DNA of 64,000 nt from Pseudomonas sp. ZH-FAD (GCF_002803095.1 NZ_PGLR01000011.1:62001-126000); one strand, 5' to 3'; counted from the stretch's first letter, positions 1 through 10,315 are shown. A program made the numbers and translations. The notes: generated by a model not told the origin, from the letters alone.

Positions 1-1865
1 CCACCCCCTGAATTCATCTTGATCGACGCCCCGCTCAGGGTCACGCCGCTCGGGTCGAGCTTGAGGAAGCTGCCGCCGCCAGCGGCGGTGAGCTCCATGC
101 AGGCGTCGATCACTACCTTGCTGCCGGCGTTATAGTGGATTTCGTTGCCGGCTTCGATGAACTGGCCGGTGCCGATCTTGTTGTGCTGGGTGAGGGCGAC
201 GGTGAGGTGGTCGTTGGCGCGTACCTCTATCTTGCGGTCGAGGTCGGTGGTGCGGTGTTCTTCGGCCTGAAGCTCGGTGTAGCTGTTGGCTTCGACCGTA
301 TCGTGGCGCTCGTTGCCGACGCGGATTTTCTGGTCGTGTTCGATGTTCTCGTCCCAGTCACGCTGGGCGTGGATGTAGATCTGCTCGGCGCCCTTGCGGT
401 CTTCGATGCGAAATTCGTTGTAGCCGCCACCGCCCGGGCTGCTGAGGGTCTTGAGGACGCTGCGGGTCTTGTTCGCCGGCAGGTCGTAGGGCACCACGTG
501 CTCGGCGTGATACAGGCAGCCGGTGATCAAGGGCTGGTCGGGGTCGCCTTCGAGGAAGGTCACCAGCACTTCCATACCCACGCGCGGAATGGCCACACCG
601 CCATAGGCGTCGCCGGCCCAGTTGGAGGCTACGCGCAGCCAGCAACTGGTAGTGTCGTTTCCCAGGCCTTCGCGATCCCAGTGGAACTGCACTTTCACCC
701 GGCCGTATTGGTCGCAGTGGATTTCCTCGCCAGCCGGGCCGGTGACCACGGCGGTCTGGCTGCCCAATACCTGGGGTTTGCGATGTTCGAGCGCGGGGCG
801 GTAGGGGATGTCCCAGGGGGTGGCGGTAAAGCGGTTGCGGTAGCCCTGCTGGAACCCGTCGCCAGGCTTGGTGTTGCTGGTCACCGACTCTTCCAGCACC
901 TGTGGCTGCTTGCCTTCGTGGATGACTTCATTGAGTAGCCAGAGGTCGTTCCACTGTGCACGCGGATGACCGGCGAGGGCGAGGAAGTGGCCGCTTATCA
1001 GGTAGGCGTCGCTCTGGCCTTCAGCCAGTTCGTAGTCGCTGCGCAGACGCTCCAGGCTACGTTTGGCCAGGTGCTTGCCGCGTGTGCGGTCGGTGAAGCG
1101 ACCAGGGTAGTCGTAGACCTCCAGTGCCGGGCTGAACTCGCTGCGGTAGTCCGCCTCCATCTGCAGCTTGGGCTGCTCGAAGTCATAGTCGCGCCAGGTG
1201 GCGTGGGTGCTGCGGGTTTCCAGGCGCACACCAAAGGCGCGCACCACTTCGTGGTCAGCGGACAGGCCGCTGCCCTGCTGGTAGTTCAGCGGGGCGAGCT
1301 TGGGGAAGACGCTGGCGTCGTCGCCAAACACCAGGCGATGGCTGTCTTCGCTGTGTTGGAAGTGGAAGCTGATGCCTTCTTCCTCGCACAGGCGCTGGAT
1401 GAAGTGCAGGTCGCTTTCGTCGTACTGCACGCAGTAGTCGCGTTCGGGATAGATATAACCGAGCTGGAATTGATAGGCGTCGCTCTGGATACCATGGTCT
1501 TCGAGGACCTGGCTGATGATCTGTGGCACCGTCAGGTGCTGGAAGATGCGCTGGTTGTGGCGATGAGCCAGGTAGGCGAGTTGCGGCCGCAGGCTGATGC
1601 GGTAGCGCGTCAGGCGTTTGCCGGAGTCGCCTTGCGTGATGGCGTAGACCACGCCATGCACGCCTTTTCCGGAGGGGCCGAAGGCCAGGTAGGCGGTCTG
1701 ATTGATCAGCGCGTCGAGGTCGAGACTGGCGTTCTGGCTGATCAGTTCGATATCGAAGCGGTAGGGCTTGTTAAGCGTTTCGCGCCCCTCGAAGCTCAAA
1801 ACCTGCAGGTCGTTTTCGACCGCGGCAATGGTGAGGGTGATATGCGCCTGGTTGGCATCCAGCAT
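1..1865 (-). CDS. vgrG: Type VI secretion tip protein VgrG (TssI), 3' end outside window
   Basis: Trimeric spike protein that caps the Hcp tube of the type VI secretion system and carries effectors out of the cell. About 621 codons read without a stop from the ATG at 1865 to the left edge, so the C-terminus is missing. The N-terminal half has the gp27-like fold sequence typical of VgrG (ISLRPQLAYL, VLEDHGI, DESDLHFIQRLCEEEGI). It is followed by the gp5-like OB region (DQYGRVKVQFHWD, WAGDAYGGVAIPRVGMEVLV) and the start of the repeated beta-helix spike (SPGGGGYNEFRIED onward). The start is chosen for the GGAGG seven bases upstream. A matching effector or adaptor would lie left of position 1. 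Whether an effector domain is fused at the C-terminus cannot be seen. Confidence 0.95.
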   Translation of the reverse strand, partial: MLDANQAHITLTIAAVENDLQVLSFEGRETLNKPYRFDIELISQNASLDLDALINQTAYLAFGPSGKGVHGVVYAITQGDSGKRLTRYRISLRPQLAYLAHRHNQRIFQHLTVPQIISQVLEDHGIQSDAYQFQLGYIYPERDYCVQYDESDLHFIQRLCEEEGISFHFQHSEDSHRLVFGDDASVFPKLAPLNYQQGSGLSADHEVVRAFGVRLETRSTHATWRDYDFEQPKLQMEADYRSEFSPALEVYDYPGRFTDRTRGKHLAKRSLERLRSDYELAEGQSDAYLISGHFLALAGHPRAQWNDLWLLNEVIHEGKQPQVLEESVTSNTKPGDGFQQGYRNRFTATPWDIPYRPALEHRKPQVLGSQTAVVTGPAGEEIHCDQYGRVKVQFHWDREGLGNDTTSCWLRVASNWAGDAYGGVAIPRVGMEVLVTFLEGDPDQPLITGCLYHAEHVVPYDLPANKTRSVLKTLSSPGGGGYNEFRIEDRKGAEQIYIHAQRDWDENIEHDQKIRVGNERHDTVEANSYTELQAEEHRTTDLDRKIEVRANDHLTVALTQHNKIGTGQFIEAGNEIHYNAGSKVVIDACMELTAAGGGSFLKLDPSGVTLSGASIKMNSGG

Positions 1866-1929
1866 GCCGTGGCCTCCATCCGTGAGTTGGGCGAGGCCTG
1901 AAGGGTGCCGGACAGCGCGCCTAGGTTCA

Positions 1930-1938
1930 ATGATAGCA
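1930..1938 (-). promoter_or_regulatory. Possible extended -10 element for vgrG
   Basis: On the minus strand TGC-TATCAT lies about 65 bases before the vgrG start codon. It fits an extended -10 (TGn-TATAAT), but no good -35 is correctly spaced. This is a weak call. Confidence 0.25.
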
Positions 1939-1973
1939 TTCCCATACCATGCGCCGGTTCAAGAAAATACTGG

Positions 1974-4346
1974 CTACGATCCCTTCGGTCTCCAGCGATT
2001 GAGCAGCAGTGCGTTGCTCACCACGCTGACGCTGGACAGCGCCATGGCGGCGCCAGCGAACATGGGGTTGAGCAGGCCGGCGGCAGCCAGGGGGATGCCG
2101 ATCAGGTTGTAGATGAAGGCCCAGAACAGGTTCTGGCGGATCTTGGCGTAGGTGCGCCGGCTGATGTCCAGCGCGGCCGGCACCAGGCGTGGGTCGCCGC
2201 GCATCAGGGTGATGCCGGCCGCGTGCATGGCGGCATCGGTACCTCCGCCCATGGCGATGCCGACGTCCGCAGCGGCCAGCGCCGGTGCGTCGTTGATGCC
2301 GTCGCCGACCATGGCCACGGTGCCGTGCTGACGCAGTTCACCGATCAGCCGCGCCTTGTCCGCCGGCAATACCTGGGCGTGAGGTTGGTCGATGCCCAGC
2401 ACGCTGGCCACAGCCGCGACGCTACCCTGGTTGTCGCCGCTGATCAGGTGACTGGTGATGCCCTGTTCGCGCAGTTCGGCGATGGCGTCGGTGGCGCCTT
2501 CCTTGAGTTGATCGCCGAAGGCCAGCAGGCCAAGCAGGCGGGGCTTGCTGCCGGTTTCGATCAGCCAGGACAGCGTGCGACCTTCGGCTTCCCAGGCGTG
2601 CGCGGATGCAGTCAGCGCGTCGGCCTGCAATTGGTTTTCCTCCAGCAGGCGGCTGCTACCCAGTTGCAGGGAGCGACCCTCGATTTCGCCGGCGATGCCA
2701 CGACCGGCCAGCGCGCGGCTGTCGCTCAGCGCCGGCAGCGTGATGTGCTGTTCGGCGCAGCGCTGCAGCACGGCCTTGGCCAGCGGGTGCTCGCTGCCCT
2801 GTTGCAGACCGCCAGCCAGGCGCAGCAGTTCGTCCTCGTCGGCTTCGCCCAGGCCGATATGGACGATGCGCGGCTTGCCCTCGGTGAGGGTGCCGGTCTT
2901 GTCGAAGGCGATGTGCTGTACGGCGTGCGCGACTTCCAGTGCTTCGGCATCCTTGATCAGGATGCCGTGGCGCGCGGCGACTCCAGTGCCGGCCATGATC
3001 GCCGTTGGCGTGGCCAGGCCGAGGGCGCAGGGGCAGGCGATCACCAGTACGGCGACGGCGTTGAGCAGGGCGTTTTCCAGTGATGCGCCGAACGCCAGCC
3101 AGCCCAGCAGCGTGGCCAGGGCGATCAGTAGCACCGCCGGGACGAATACCTGGCTGACCTTGTCTACCAGCTTCTGGATCGGCGCCTTGGCAGCCTGGGC
3201 GTCTTCGACCAGGCGAATGATCCGCGATAGCACGGTTTCGGCGCCAAGGGCCGTGGTTTCCACCAGCAGGCGACCTTCGCCGTTGATGGCGCCGGCCGTG
3301 ACCTTGTCGCCCGGCTGTTTGGCCACCGGCAGGCTTTCACCACTGATCAGCGCTTCGTCGGCATGGCTGTTGCCCTCCAGCACCTGGCCGTCGACCGGGA
3401 AGCGTTCGCCGGGCTTGACCAGAATCCGGTCGCCCAGTGCCAGCACGTCGATGCCGACACGTTCCTCACGACCCTCCACCAGCCTCACCGCATGATCCGG
3501 GCGCAATGCCTGCAAGGCGCGGATGGCACTGGCGGTCTGGCGCTTGGCGCGGCTTTCCAGGTACTTGCCGAGCAGGATCAGGCTGATGATCACCGCCGAG
3601 GCCTCGAAGTACAGATGCGGCATCTGTCCGGCTGGCGTCACGGCCCACTGGTACAGGCTCAGGCCGTAACCGGCGCTGGTGCCGATGGCCACCAGTTGAT
3701 CCATGTTGCCGGCACGGGCCTTCAGCGCCTGCCAGGCGGCGCGGTAAAAGCGCGCACCGAAAATGAATTGCACCGGCGTGGCGAGCAGGAATTGCACCCA
3801 GGCCGGCAGCATCCAGTGCAAGCCGAAGGGCTCGACCAGCATCGGTAGCACCAGCGGCAGGGTCAGGGCGATGGCCGCCAGCAAGATCAGGCGTTCCCGC
3901 TGCAAACGGCGTTGCGCCTGATCCGCGGCCGGGCGGTCGTCCAGCAGGCTGGCCTTGTAACCGGCGGCGGCTACGGCCTTCAACGCCTGTTGCGGGTCGA
4001 AACCGGCGAGTACCTGCAGGCGCGCCTTCTCGTCGGCGAGGTTGACGGCAACCTGGCTGATGCCCGGCAGCTTGCTCAGCGCGCGTTCGATACGACCGAC
4101 GCAACTGGCGCAGGTCATGCCCTCGATGCCCAACTCCAGCGGCTGGCTGGGCACGTTGTAACCGGCGCTCTCGATGGCGCTAATCAGCTGCGGCAGGCTG
4201 CCGGCGGGCGCTTCGATGCGCGCCTGCTCATTGGCCAGGTTGACGCTGGCGCTACTTACCTGCGGCAGCTTGTTCAGCGCGCGCTCGACACGACCTGCGC
4301 AACTGGCGCAGGTCATGCCCTGAATCGGCAGATCAAAGGTGGACAT
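1974..4346 (-). CDS. copA: Copper-exporting P1B-type ATPase (CopA/CueA)
   Basis: Inner-membrane pump that exports cytoplasmic Cu(I) using ATP; 790 aa from the ATG at 4346. Two N-terminal heavy-metal domains carry GMTCASC (Cys13/16 and Cys79/82). Further on are the actuator motif SGES (about 335-338), the transmembrane metal site CPC (438-440), the phosphorylation motif DKTGT (482-486), the SEHP motif and GDGINDAP. The reading frame is open to 4460, but that longer version would run through the CueR promoter. The ATG at 4346 has AGGGAG upstream. The gene lies just downstream of a CueR-type operator on the same strand, so induction by copper is expected. The copper chaperone gene copZ is 640 bp away on the other strand. 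Confidence 0.96.
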   Translation of the reverse strand: MSTFDLPIQGMTCASCAGRVERALNKLPQVSSASVNLANEQARIEAPAGSLPQLISAIESAGYNVPSQPLELGIEGMTCASCVGRIERALSKLPGISQVAVNLADEKARLQVLAGFDPQQALKAVAAAGYKASLLDDRPAADQAQRRLQRERLILLAAIALTLPLVLPMLVEPFGLHWMLPAWVQFLLATPVQFIFGARFYRAAWQALKARAGNMDQLVAIGTSAGYGLSLYQWAVTPAGQMPHLYFEASAVIISLILLGKYLESRAKRQTASAIRALQALRPDHAVRLVEGREERVGIDVLALGDRILVKPGERFPVDGQVLEGNSHADEALISGESLPVAKQPGDKVTAGAINGEGRLLVETTALGAETVLSRIIRLVEDAQAAKAPIQKLVDKVSQVFVPAVLLIALATLLGWLAFGASLENALLNAVAVLVIACPCALGLATPTAIMAGTGVAARHGILIKDAEALEVAHAVQHIAFDKTGTLTEGKPRIVHIGLGEADEDELLRLAGGLQQGSEHPLAKAVLQRCAEQHITLPALSDSRALAGRGIAGEIEGRSLQLGSSRLLEENQLQADALTASAHAWEAEGRTLSWLIETGSKPRLLGLLAFGDQLKEGATDAIAELREQGITSHLISGDNQGSVAAVASVLGIDQPHAQVLPADKARLIGELRQHGTVAMVGDGINDAPALAAADVGIAMGGGTDAAMHAAGITLMRGDPRLVPAALDISRRTYAKIRQNLFWAFIYNLIGIPLAAAGLLNPMFAGAAMALSSVSVVSNALLLNRWRPKGS

Positions 4347-4440
4347 GGTTCGGCTCCCTGTAGCATGCCGTTGAAAAATGTAGGCCAGGCACTTTTGCCA
4401 AGGCAGGTGGCTTTCAACGGTCTGGTAACGACATGACCAC

Positions 4441-4471
4441 AGGATCAACCTTGCCCCCATGGCAAGGTCAA
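4441..4471 (-). promoter_or_regulatory. CueR-type copper-responsive promoter of copA
   Basis: Reading the minus strand: -35 TTGACC (4466-4471), a 19-base spacer and -10 GATCCT (4441-4446). The spacer region holds the dyad ACCTTGCC-N5-GGCAAGGT (4448-4468). The overlong spacer with a dyad between the two elements is the hallmark of MerR-family activation; this sequence matches the CueR class. Confidence 0.85.
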
Positions 4472-4475
4472 GCCT

Positions 4476-4868
4476 TCAGTTCAGCATCGGCGCGGCATGC
4501 AGTCGCAGGCCATCGCTGCCCATGGCGATGCGATAGCGGCGCACCTCGCCGGCCTGCAGTTCCAGCGACTGACCGGCGAGCTGGTTGATACCGTCCTGAC
4601 AGGGACCGGTGCCGGTCAGGCCAAGGCGCAGTGAGACGCGGCCTGGCGGCAGGTTGAAGGACACCGATTGGCCCTGATGCAAGCGGGCGGCCATCTGGTC
4701 ATGCAGATACAGCGCGACCTCACAGGTGGTGGCCACTTCAAGGCGTTCGCGGGAGACGATCAGCACCGCGTAGCCTTCGCCCTGACTTGTCGAGGGCAGC
4801 GGTGCCAGTGGTTCGGCCTGAGCCAGAGGCGCCAGCAGCAGGGCAAGGGCGGAGCAGAGCAGGCGCAT
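4476..4868 (-). CDS. Small exported protein of unknown function in the copper module
   Basis: A 130-aa protein with a clear Sec signal peptide (MRLLCSALALLLAPLAQA, cut near residue 18). The mature part has two cysteines, in TTCEVALYLHD and TGPCQDG. I do not recognise a named family; the predicted beta-rich mature part (GRVSLRLGLTG, QAGEVRRYRIAMG) resembles small periplasmic or lipoprotein-like domains, which is only an impression. The start at 4868 has GAGGA eight bases upstream; the ATGs at 4883 and 4913 have no ribosome site. It ends 5 bp before the copA promoter on the same strand. The CueR box at 4921-4941 faces away from it, so its own control is unclear. Confidence 0.75.
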   Translation of the reverse strand: MRLLCSALALLLAPLAQAEPLAPLPSTSQGEGYAVLIVSRERLEVATTCEVALYLHDQMAARLHQGQSVSFNLPPGRVSLRLGLTGTGPCQDGINQLAGQSLELQAGEVRRYRIAMGSDGLRLHAAPMLN

Positions 4869-4917
4869 GGCAAGGGTCCTCATGCAGAAAACGGCGCGGG
4901 TGACATGAAGCAAGGGC

Positions 4918-4948
4918 TTGACCTTGCCATCGTGGCAAGGTCGAGACT
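4918..4948 (+). promoter_or_regulatory. CueR-type promoter of copZ
   Basis: -35 TTGACC (4918-4923), a 19-base spacer and -10 GAGACT (4943-4948). A perfect 9+3+9 dyad, ACCTTGCCA-N3-TGGCAAGGT, covers 4921-4941. It points to copZ, whose start lies 34 bases past the -10. On the opposite strand the matching -10 would be AAGCCC, so it works in one direction only. Confidence 0.85.
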
Positions 4949-4981
4949 ACACCCATCGACCACTGATTCAAGGAGTCAGCA

Positions 4982-5179
4982 ATGCAACAATTCAAGGTTA
5001 GCGGAATGTCATGCGGTCATTGCGTACGCGCCATTACCCAGGCGATCCAGGCGCTGGAGCAGACGGCCAGAGTCGAAGTGGATCTGGCCGGGGGGCTGGT
5101 ACGAGTGGAGGGCAACCTGGATGCCGCGCAGATACAGGCCGCCATTCGTGAAGAGGGTTACGAGGTTGCCCCCGCGTAG
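4982..5179 (+). CDS. copZ: Copper chaperone CopZ
   Basis: 65-aa cytoplasmic heavy-metal-associated domain that carries Cu(I) to CopA. The metal site is MSCGHC near the N-terminus (Cys11 and Cys14), with the ferredoxin-like HMA pattern around it (QQFKVSGMSCGHCVRAI ... EGYEVAPA). The ribosome site AAGGAG lies eight bases before the ATG. It is transcribed from the CueR promoter and convergent with nalD, 12 bp apart. In P. aeruginosa copZ also sits next to nalD, which supports both names. Confidence 0.93.
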   Translation: MQQFKVSGMSCGHCVRAITQAIQALEQTARVEVDLAGGLVRVEGNLDAAQIQAAIREEGYEVAPA

Positions 5180-5191
5180 AGCTCGGGCCTG

Positions 5192-5812
5192 CTAAGGCCA
5201 CTGCCGCAGCAGGCCGCGAAAGCAGCTGTCGATCATCGCCGGGGTATCGGTCTGGGCGTCGAACAGATTGGGATCGCGCAGCCAGTCACTGAACAGGCCG
5301 ACGAGTAGCGCGTGCAGCGTGCGCGAGGCCAGGCGCGGGGTGATGCCCGGCTGCAGGTACGGTTGCACGGTCGACAGGGCGAACTGCTGTTCGCACAGGT
5401 CGATGAACTGATTGACGAAGGTCTCGTGACGCTCCTCGGCCTCGCGCAGCTCCTCGGTGAACTCGCAGCGCCGCAGCAGTACGGTGAGGATGCGCCGGCG
5501 TTGCTCGTCGAGCACCAGATTGGCCATGGCCTCTATGCACAGATCGCGCAGCAGCTGCAGCGATGACAGGCCATCGACCGCCGCCAGTTGCTGGGCCAGC
5601 GGCTCCAGCGGCAGGCGTACCTGGTTGAGCATTTCGTGGAACAGGTGCGCCTTGTTCTGGAAGTGCCAATAAACCGCACCGCGCGTAACCCCGGCATGTC
5701 TGGCGATATGCTCGAGGCTGGTATGGGCGACCCCTCGCTCGAGGAACAACTGTTCCGCAGCAGCGAGGATGGCGCAGCGGGTTTTCTCCGCATCTTCTTT
5801 GGTTCTACGCAT
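5192..5812 (-). CDS. nalD: TetR-family efflux repressor NalD
   Basis: 206 aa. The N-terminal TetR helix-turn-helix reads TSLEHIARHAGVTRGAVYWHFQNKAHLF, and the start MRRTKEDAEKTR is characteristic of the NalD/TtgR/AcrR group. From memory the DNA-binding half is nearly the same as P. aeruginosa NalD, the second repressor of mexAB-oprM. It shares NalD's position beside copZ. Here it is divergent, with 124 bp between, from an RND pump operon, so local control of that pump is likely. The C-terminal ligand domain (about 60-206) is full length. Confidence 0.85.
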   Translation of the reverse strand: MRRTKEDAEKTRCAILAAAEQLFLERGVAHTSLEHIARHAGVTRGAVYWHFQNKAHLFHEMLNQVRLPLEPLAQQLAAVDGLSSLQLLRDLCIEAMANLVLDEQRRRILTVLLRRCEFTEELREAEERHETFVNQFIDLCEQQFALSTVQPYLQPGITPRLASRTLHALLVGLFSDWLRDPNLFDAQTDTPAMIDSCFRGLLRQWP

Positions 5813-5936
5813 GGCGATCCGGTTAATTGGAACTAGGCTCAGATTGTGCCGAGTTTACCGATTTTGCCCCGCCTGCTGGTGGCGGGCTTGGTTGTCCTGC
5901 TTCTGCCCCGTGTCTAGCCAAGGAGAGGAATGCCTC

Positions 5937-7088
5937 ATGCCCTTCGTTCGTCTGGTCGGTGTCTGCCTGCCCTTCAGCCTGGTCCTGCTGGCCGCGAGCG
6001 TCGAGGCCGCCGATGCGCCACCGTCAGCGGTGACGGTCGAGCAGATCAAGGCCGGCGAACTGCCCATCGTGCTGGAATATCCAGCGCGAACTGCCGGTTA
6101 CCGCGAGGTTCAAGTTCGCGCCCAGGTCGGCGGCATCCTGCAGGAGCGCACCTATCAGGAGGGTAGTCGGGTACAGAAGGATCAGGTGCTGTTTCGTATC
6201 GATCCGCGCCCTTACGAGGCCGCCCTGGCCCGTGCCAAGGGTACCCTGGCACAGGAGCAGGCGCGTTTTCGCCAGACCGATCGCGACCTCAAACGCATCC
6301 GTGAACTGCAGAAGAAGGGCTTCGCCAGCGAGAGTGAGCTGGACAACGCCATCTCCAACTTCGAACAGAGCAAGGCCAATATCGAGGCGGCCCAGGCCGA
6401 GGTGCAGTCGCGCCAGATCGACCTCGACTACACCACGGTCAAGGCGCCCATCACTGGCATCACCAGCAAGGAAAGCGTCTCCGAAGGCAGCCTGATCGTC
6501 GCCGGTGATCCCAGTGCCAGCCTGCTGACGCAGATCACCCAGCTCGACCCGATCTTCGTCAACTTCGCCTACCCGGACGCCGAGGCCGAGCGCCTGCGCC
6601 GCGAATTGTCCGAAGGCAGTCTGGTGCCGCCGGCCAGCGGCAAACTCAGCGTGGAAGTGTATTTCGGTGATGGCTCGGCCTATCCGACAGCGGGCGAGGT
6701 GGATTTCACCGACAGCCTGATCGACCGCGGTACCGGTACCGTCAGCGCCCGTGGCGTGGTGCCGAACCCCGAGCAAAAGCTGCTGCCCGGGCAGTTCGTG
6801 CGCGTGCAGGTCAAGGGCCTGACCCGTCCCAACGCCATCACCGTACCGGAGCGCTCCGTGGCTCAGGGGCCGCGTGGCACCTTCGTCTATGTGGTGGACG
6901 AGCAGAGTGTCGCGCGCATGCGCCAGGTCACCACGGGCGATACGGCCGGCGGCCGCTGGGTGATTCTGGCCGGCGTCAGCGACGGTGAGCGGGTGATAGT
7001 CGACGGTCTGGCCAAGGTACGACCGGACAGCCCGGTGCAGGTCGAGGAGGCGAAGGCAGCCACGCCAGCCAGCCCGGCGCAGGAGTAA
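5937..7088 (+). CDS. RND efflux periplasmic adaptor (membrane fusion protein)
   Basis: 383-aa adaptor that links an inner-membrane RND pump to an outer-membrane channel. It has a signal peptide (cut near AEA-ADAPP at residue 23-24) without a lipobox, so it is probably a soluble periplasmic protein, unlike lipidated MexA. Next come the barrel-sandwich half ([30 protein letters not shown]), an alpha-helical hairpin (about 95-165), the second lipoyl half ([10 protein letters not shown]) and the beta-barrel. Start 5937 has AAGGAGAGG upstream. Six bases separate it from the pump gene. Exact orthology to a named Mex adaptor is not clear to me. Confidence 0.9.
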   Translation: MPFVRLVGVCLPFSLVLLAASVEAADAPPSAVTVEQIKAGELPIVLEYPARTAGYREVQVRAQVGGILQERTYQEGSRVQKDQVLFRIDPRPYEAALARAKGTLAQEQARFRQTDRDLKRIRELQKKGFASESELDNAISNFEQSKANIEAAQAEVQSRQIDLDYTTVKAPITGITSKESVSEGSLIVAGDPSASLLTQITQLDPIFVNFAYPDAEAERLRRELSEGSLVPPASGKLSVEVYFGDGSAYPTAGEVDFTDSLIDRGTGTVSARGVVPNPEQKLLPGQFVRVQVKGLTRPNAITVPERSVAQGPRGTFVYVVDEQSVARMRQVTTGDTAGGRWVILAGVSDGERVIVDGLAKVRPDSPVQVEEAKAATPASPAQE

Positions 7089-7093
7089 CGACC

Positions 7094-10000
7094 ATGATCT
7101 CGCGCTTCTTCATCGACCGTCCGGTATTCGCCACCGTCATCTCCATCGTCATCGTGCTCGCCGGCCTGGCTGCGATGCGCGCGTTGCCCATTGCCCAGTA
7201 CCCGGAAATCCTGCCGCCGCAGGTGTCGGTGAGCGCCGCATACCCTGGCGCCAGTTCGCAGGTCATCGCTGAAACCGTGGCGGCGCCGCTGGAACAGGAG
7301 ATCAATGGCGTCGAGAACATGATCTACCAGCTGTCCAACTCTTCCAGCAGCGGGGCGATGAGTCTGACGGTGTACTTCGAGGTCGGCACCGACCCGGACC
7401 AGGCCACCATCAACGTCAACAACAAGGTGCAGGCGGCGCTGGCCAAGTTGCCCGAGGAAGTGCGCCGCCAGGGCGTGAAGGTGGAGAAGAGGTCTTCCGA
7501 CATCCTCCAGGTGATCACCCTCTATTCGCCGGATGGCTCGCGTGACCCGATCTTCATCAGCAACTACGCGCTGATCAATGTCATCGACGAGCTCAAGCGC
7601 CTCAAGGGCGTGGGTGATGCCAGTCAGTTCGGGTCCAAGGACTATTCCATGCGCATCTGGCTGCGCCCGGACAAGCTGGCGCAGTACAACCTGACACCGA
7701 CCGATGTGGTCAACGCCATTCGCGAGCAGAATTCGCAGTTCGCCGCCGGCAGCTTCGGCCAGCAGCCGCTGAAGGAGCCGCAGGACTTCACTTATACGGT
7801 CACTACGCAAGGGCGCTTCACCGACCCGAAGGAGTTCGAGAGCGTCATCCTGCGTACCGACGATACTGGGGCCAGCCTGCTGCTCAAGGACGTGGCGCGG
7901 GTCGAGCTGGGCGCGCAGGACTACTCGCTGGTCACCACCCTCAATGGCCAGCAGAACGCTGCTTTCGGCATCTACCTGCAACCTGGCGCCAACGCCCTGG
8001 ATACCGCCGAGGCGGTCGAGCGCACCATGCAGCGCCTGGCCAAACGCTTCCCCGAGGGCATCGCCTACAAGATCCCCTACGACACCACCAAGTTCGTTCA
8101 GGTCTCGATCACAGAGGTGATCCACACCTTCTTCGAGGCGCTGGTGCTGGTGGTGCTAGTGGTGTTCATCTTCCTGCAGAACTGGCGTGCCACGCTGATT
8201 CCGGTGCTGGCCATTCCGGTGTCGCTGGTTGGCACTTTCGCCGGCATGTACATGCTGGGTTTTTCCATCAATCTGCTGACCCTGTTCGGCATGGTGCTGG
8301 CCATCGGCATCGTGGTGGACGATGCCATCGTGGTGATCGAAAACGTCGAGCGGGTGATGCGCACTCAGGGACTGAATGCGCGAGAGGCCTCGATCAAGGC
8401 GATGGAGGAGGTCACCGGGCCGATCATCGCCATCGTCCTGGTGCTTTGCGCGGTGTTCGTGCCGGTGGGTTTTCTCGGCGGCCTGGCGGGGCAGATGTAC
8501 AAGCAGTTCGCGATCACCATCGCGGTGTCTGTGGTGATTTCCGGCATCGTCGCCCTGACCCTTTCCCCCGCGCTCTGCGCGCTGCTGCTCAAGCCCGGCC
8601 ATCATGAGCCGGCGGCGCCATTTCGCGCCTTCAACCGTTTCTTCGACAAGGCCACCGAGGGCTACGGCGCCGGGGTGCGTTTCTTCCTCAAGCGTTCGCT
8701 GGTCGGCCTGCTGCTGTTCGGCGGCATGATCGCGCTGATCATGCTGCTGTTCTCACGGGTGCCCGGCTCGCTGGTGCCCGATGAGGATCAGGGCTATGTG
8801 ATCAACGCCTACTATCTGCCGCCGGCCGCTTCGCTCAATCGCACCGAGGCGCTGAGTGGGGCGGTGAGTCAGCAGCTGATGGAGCATCCGGCAGTCGAAG
8901 ACGTAGTGACCTTCGCCGGTTTCGACGTGCTTACCTTCGGCGTGCGCAGCAACGCCGGGGTGTCTTTCGTGCCGCTCAAGGACTGGAGCGAGCGCACCAC
9001 GCCCGAGCTCGATGCGCGCAATCTGACGCGCGAGTTCATGGGCATGGGCGCTGCGCAGAAGGATGGCCTGGTGTTGTCGTTCAACCCGCCGCCGATCACC
9101 GGCATGAGCACCACCGGTGGCTTCGAATCCTTCATTCAGGATCGTTCCGGTGGCAGCGTCGAGCAGCTCGGCGAGAAGGTCCAGGCCTTCGTTGAGGCCG
9201 CCGGCAAACGGCCGGAGCTGGCCGGCATTCAGAGTACCTTCAGCGCCAACGTACCGCAGTACTACATCGATCTGGACCGGACCAAGACGCGGGCACTGGG
9301 CGTCAGCGTCAGCGACGTGTTCACCGCCATGCAGGCGACCTTCGGCAGTTACTACGTCAACGACTTCACCCTCTACGGGCGTACCTGGCAGGTCAGCCTG
9401 CAGTCGGAATCGGAGTTCCGCCGCAAGCCGGAAGATCTTGGCCAGGTCTACGTACGCTCCAGCAGTGGTGATCTGGTGCCGCTGTCGACCCTGTTGCGTG
9501 TGCGGCGCATCCTCGGGCCGGACTCCTATGACCGTTTCAACGTCTATCCCTCGGCCAAGGTCCTCGGTGGCCCGGCGCCGGGCTACAGCTCCGGGCAGGC
9601 ACTGGCGGCGATGCAGGAAGTGGCCGATGAGGTGCTGGGCGAGGACTACAGCCTGGGCTGGATCGGCTCGGCCTACCAGGAACTGGCGACTCAGGGTTCG
9701 GGCACCCAGGCCTTCGTCTTCGGCCTGATTCTGGTCTTCCTGATTCTCGCCGCGCAGTACGAGCGCTGGACGCTGCCACTGGCGGTGGTCACCGCCGTGC
9801 CGTTTGCGGTGTTCGGGGCGATACTCGCGGTGTGGCTGCGCGGCATTCAGAACGACGTGTACTTCCAGGTCGGCCTGGTCACCCTGATCGGCCTGGCGGC
9901 GAAGAATGCCATCCTGATCGTCGAGTTCGCCGTGCTGCTGCGCGCCGAGGGCAAGGGCATCTTCGACTCGGCGCTGGAGGCGGCCAAGCTGCGTTTCCGC

Positions 10001-10231
10001 CCCATCGTGATGACTTCGCTGGCGTTCATTCTCGGTTGCGTGCCGCTGGCCATCAGCTCCGGTGCGGGCTCGGCCAGTCGCCACTCCATCGGCACCGGGG
10101 TGATCGGCGGCATGCTCGCGGCCACGCTGTTGGCCACTTTCCTCATCCCGATGTTCTACCTGCTGGTGGAATCGGCGGCGCAGCGGGTGAGCCAGCGCGG
10201 CAAGGCCAGGGAAGAACAGCCGCCGCATTGA
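7094..10231 (+). CDS. RND multidrug efflux permease (HAE1 family)
   Basis: 1045 aa, the usual size for a proton-driven AcrB/MexB-type pump. It begins [17 protein letters not shown] (TM1). TM4 carries the proton-relay pair in [18 protein letters not shown] and the lysine is in the [14 protein letters not shown] segment (TM10). Two large periplasmic loops lie at roughly 35-330 and 560-870, and twelve membrane segments fit. No outer-membrane channel gene follows, so it must borrow one such as an OprM-like protein encoded elsewhere. Sequence features look intermediate between the MexB and MexF groups, and I do not assign a Mex name. Substrates are unknown. Confidence 0.92.
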   Translation: MISRFFIDRPVFATVISIVIVLAGLAAMRALPIAQYPEILPPQVSVSAAYPGASSQVIAETVAAPLEQEINGVENMIYQLSNSSSSGAMSLTVYFEVGTDPDQATINVNNKVQAALAKLPEEVRRQGVKVEKRSSDILQVITLYSPDGSRDPIFISNYALINVIDELKRLKGVGDASQFGSKDYSMRIWLRPDKLAQYNLTPTDVVNAIREQNSQFAAGSFGQQPLKEPQDFTYTVTTQGRFTDPKEFESVILRTDDTGASLLLKDVARVELGAQDYSLVTTLNGQQNAAFGIYLQPGANALDTAEAVERTMQRLAKRFPEGIAYKIPYDTTKFVQVSITEVIHTFFEALVLVVLVVFIFLQNWRATLIPVLAIPVSLVGTFAGMYMLGFSINLLTLFGMVLAIGIVVDDAIVVIENVERVMRTQGLNAREASIKAMEEVTGPIIAIVLVLCAVFVPVGFLGGLAGQMYKQFAITIAVSVVISGIVALTLSPALCALLLKPGHHEPAAPFRAFNRFFDKATEGYGAGVRFFLKRSLVGLLLFGGMIALIMLLFSRVPGSLVPDEDQGYVINAYYLPPAASLNRTEALSGAVSQQLMEHPAVEDVVTFAGFDVLTFGVRSNAGVSFVPLKDWSERTTPELDARNLTREFMGMGAAQKDGLVLSFNPPPITGMSTTGGFESFIQDRSGGSVEQLGEKVQAFVEAAGKRPELAGIQSTFSANVPQYYIDLDRTKTRALGVSVSDVFTAMQATFGSYYVNDFTLYGRTWQVSLQSESEFRRKPEDLGQVYVRSSSGDLVPLSTLLRVRRILGPDSYDRFNVYPSAKVLGGPAPGYSSGQALAAMQEVADEVLGEDYSLGWIGSAYQELATQGSGTQAFVFGLILVFLILAAQYERWTLPLAVVTAVPFAVFGAILAVWLRGIQNDVYFQVGLVTLIGLAAKNAILIVEFAVLLRAEGKGIFDSALEAAKLRFRPIVMTSLAFILGCVPLAISSGAGSASRHSIGTGVIGGMLAATLLATFLIPMFYLLVESAAQRVSQRGKAREEQPPH

Positions 10232-10291
10232 TAAGCGCGAACCGTCGTTCGGCGATCCGCGCTTTCATCTGCGCCCTGGTCGGTGAGATGA

Positions 10292-10303
10292 TTAGCCGGC
10301 TAA
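10292..10303. promoter_or_regulatory. Perfect palindrome TTAGCCGGCTAA before the MFS exporter gene
   Basis: A 12-bp perfect dyad centred about 20 bases before the MFS start codon. Its TTAGC-NN-GCTAA core recurs before the AEC transporter at 34119-34130. It fits the size of an operator for a dimeric regulator; the regulator is unknown. Confidence 0.45.
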
Positions 10304-10315
10304 CAATTTTCCGGA

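Noticed and set aside
966..1901. 311-codon open frame on the plus strand
   Set aside because: Antisense to vgrG, whose minus-strand translation shows clear VgrG motifs.
8753..10228. 491-codon open frame on the minus strand
   Set aside because: Shadow of the RND pump gene, with His/Gln/Arg-rich low-complexity translation and no ribosome site.
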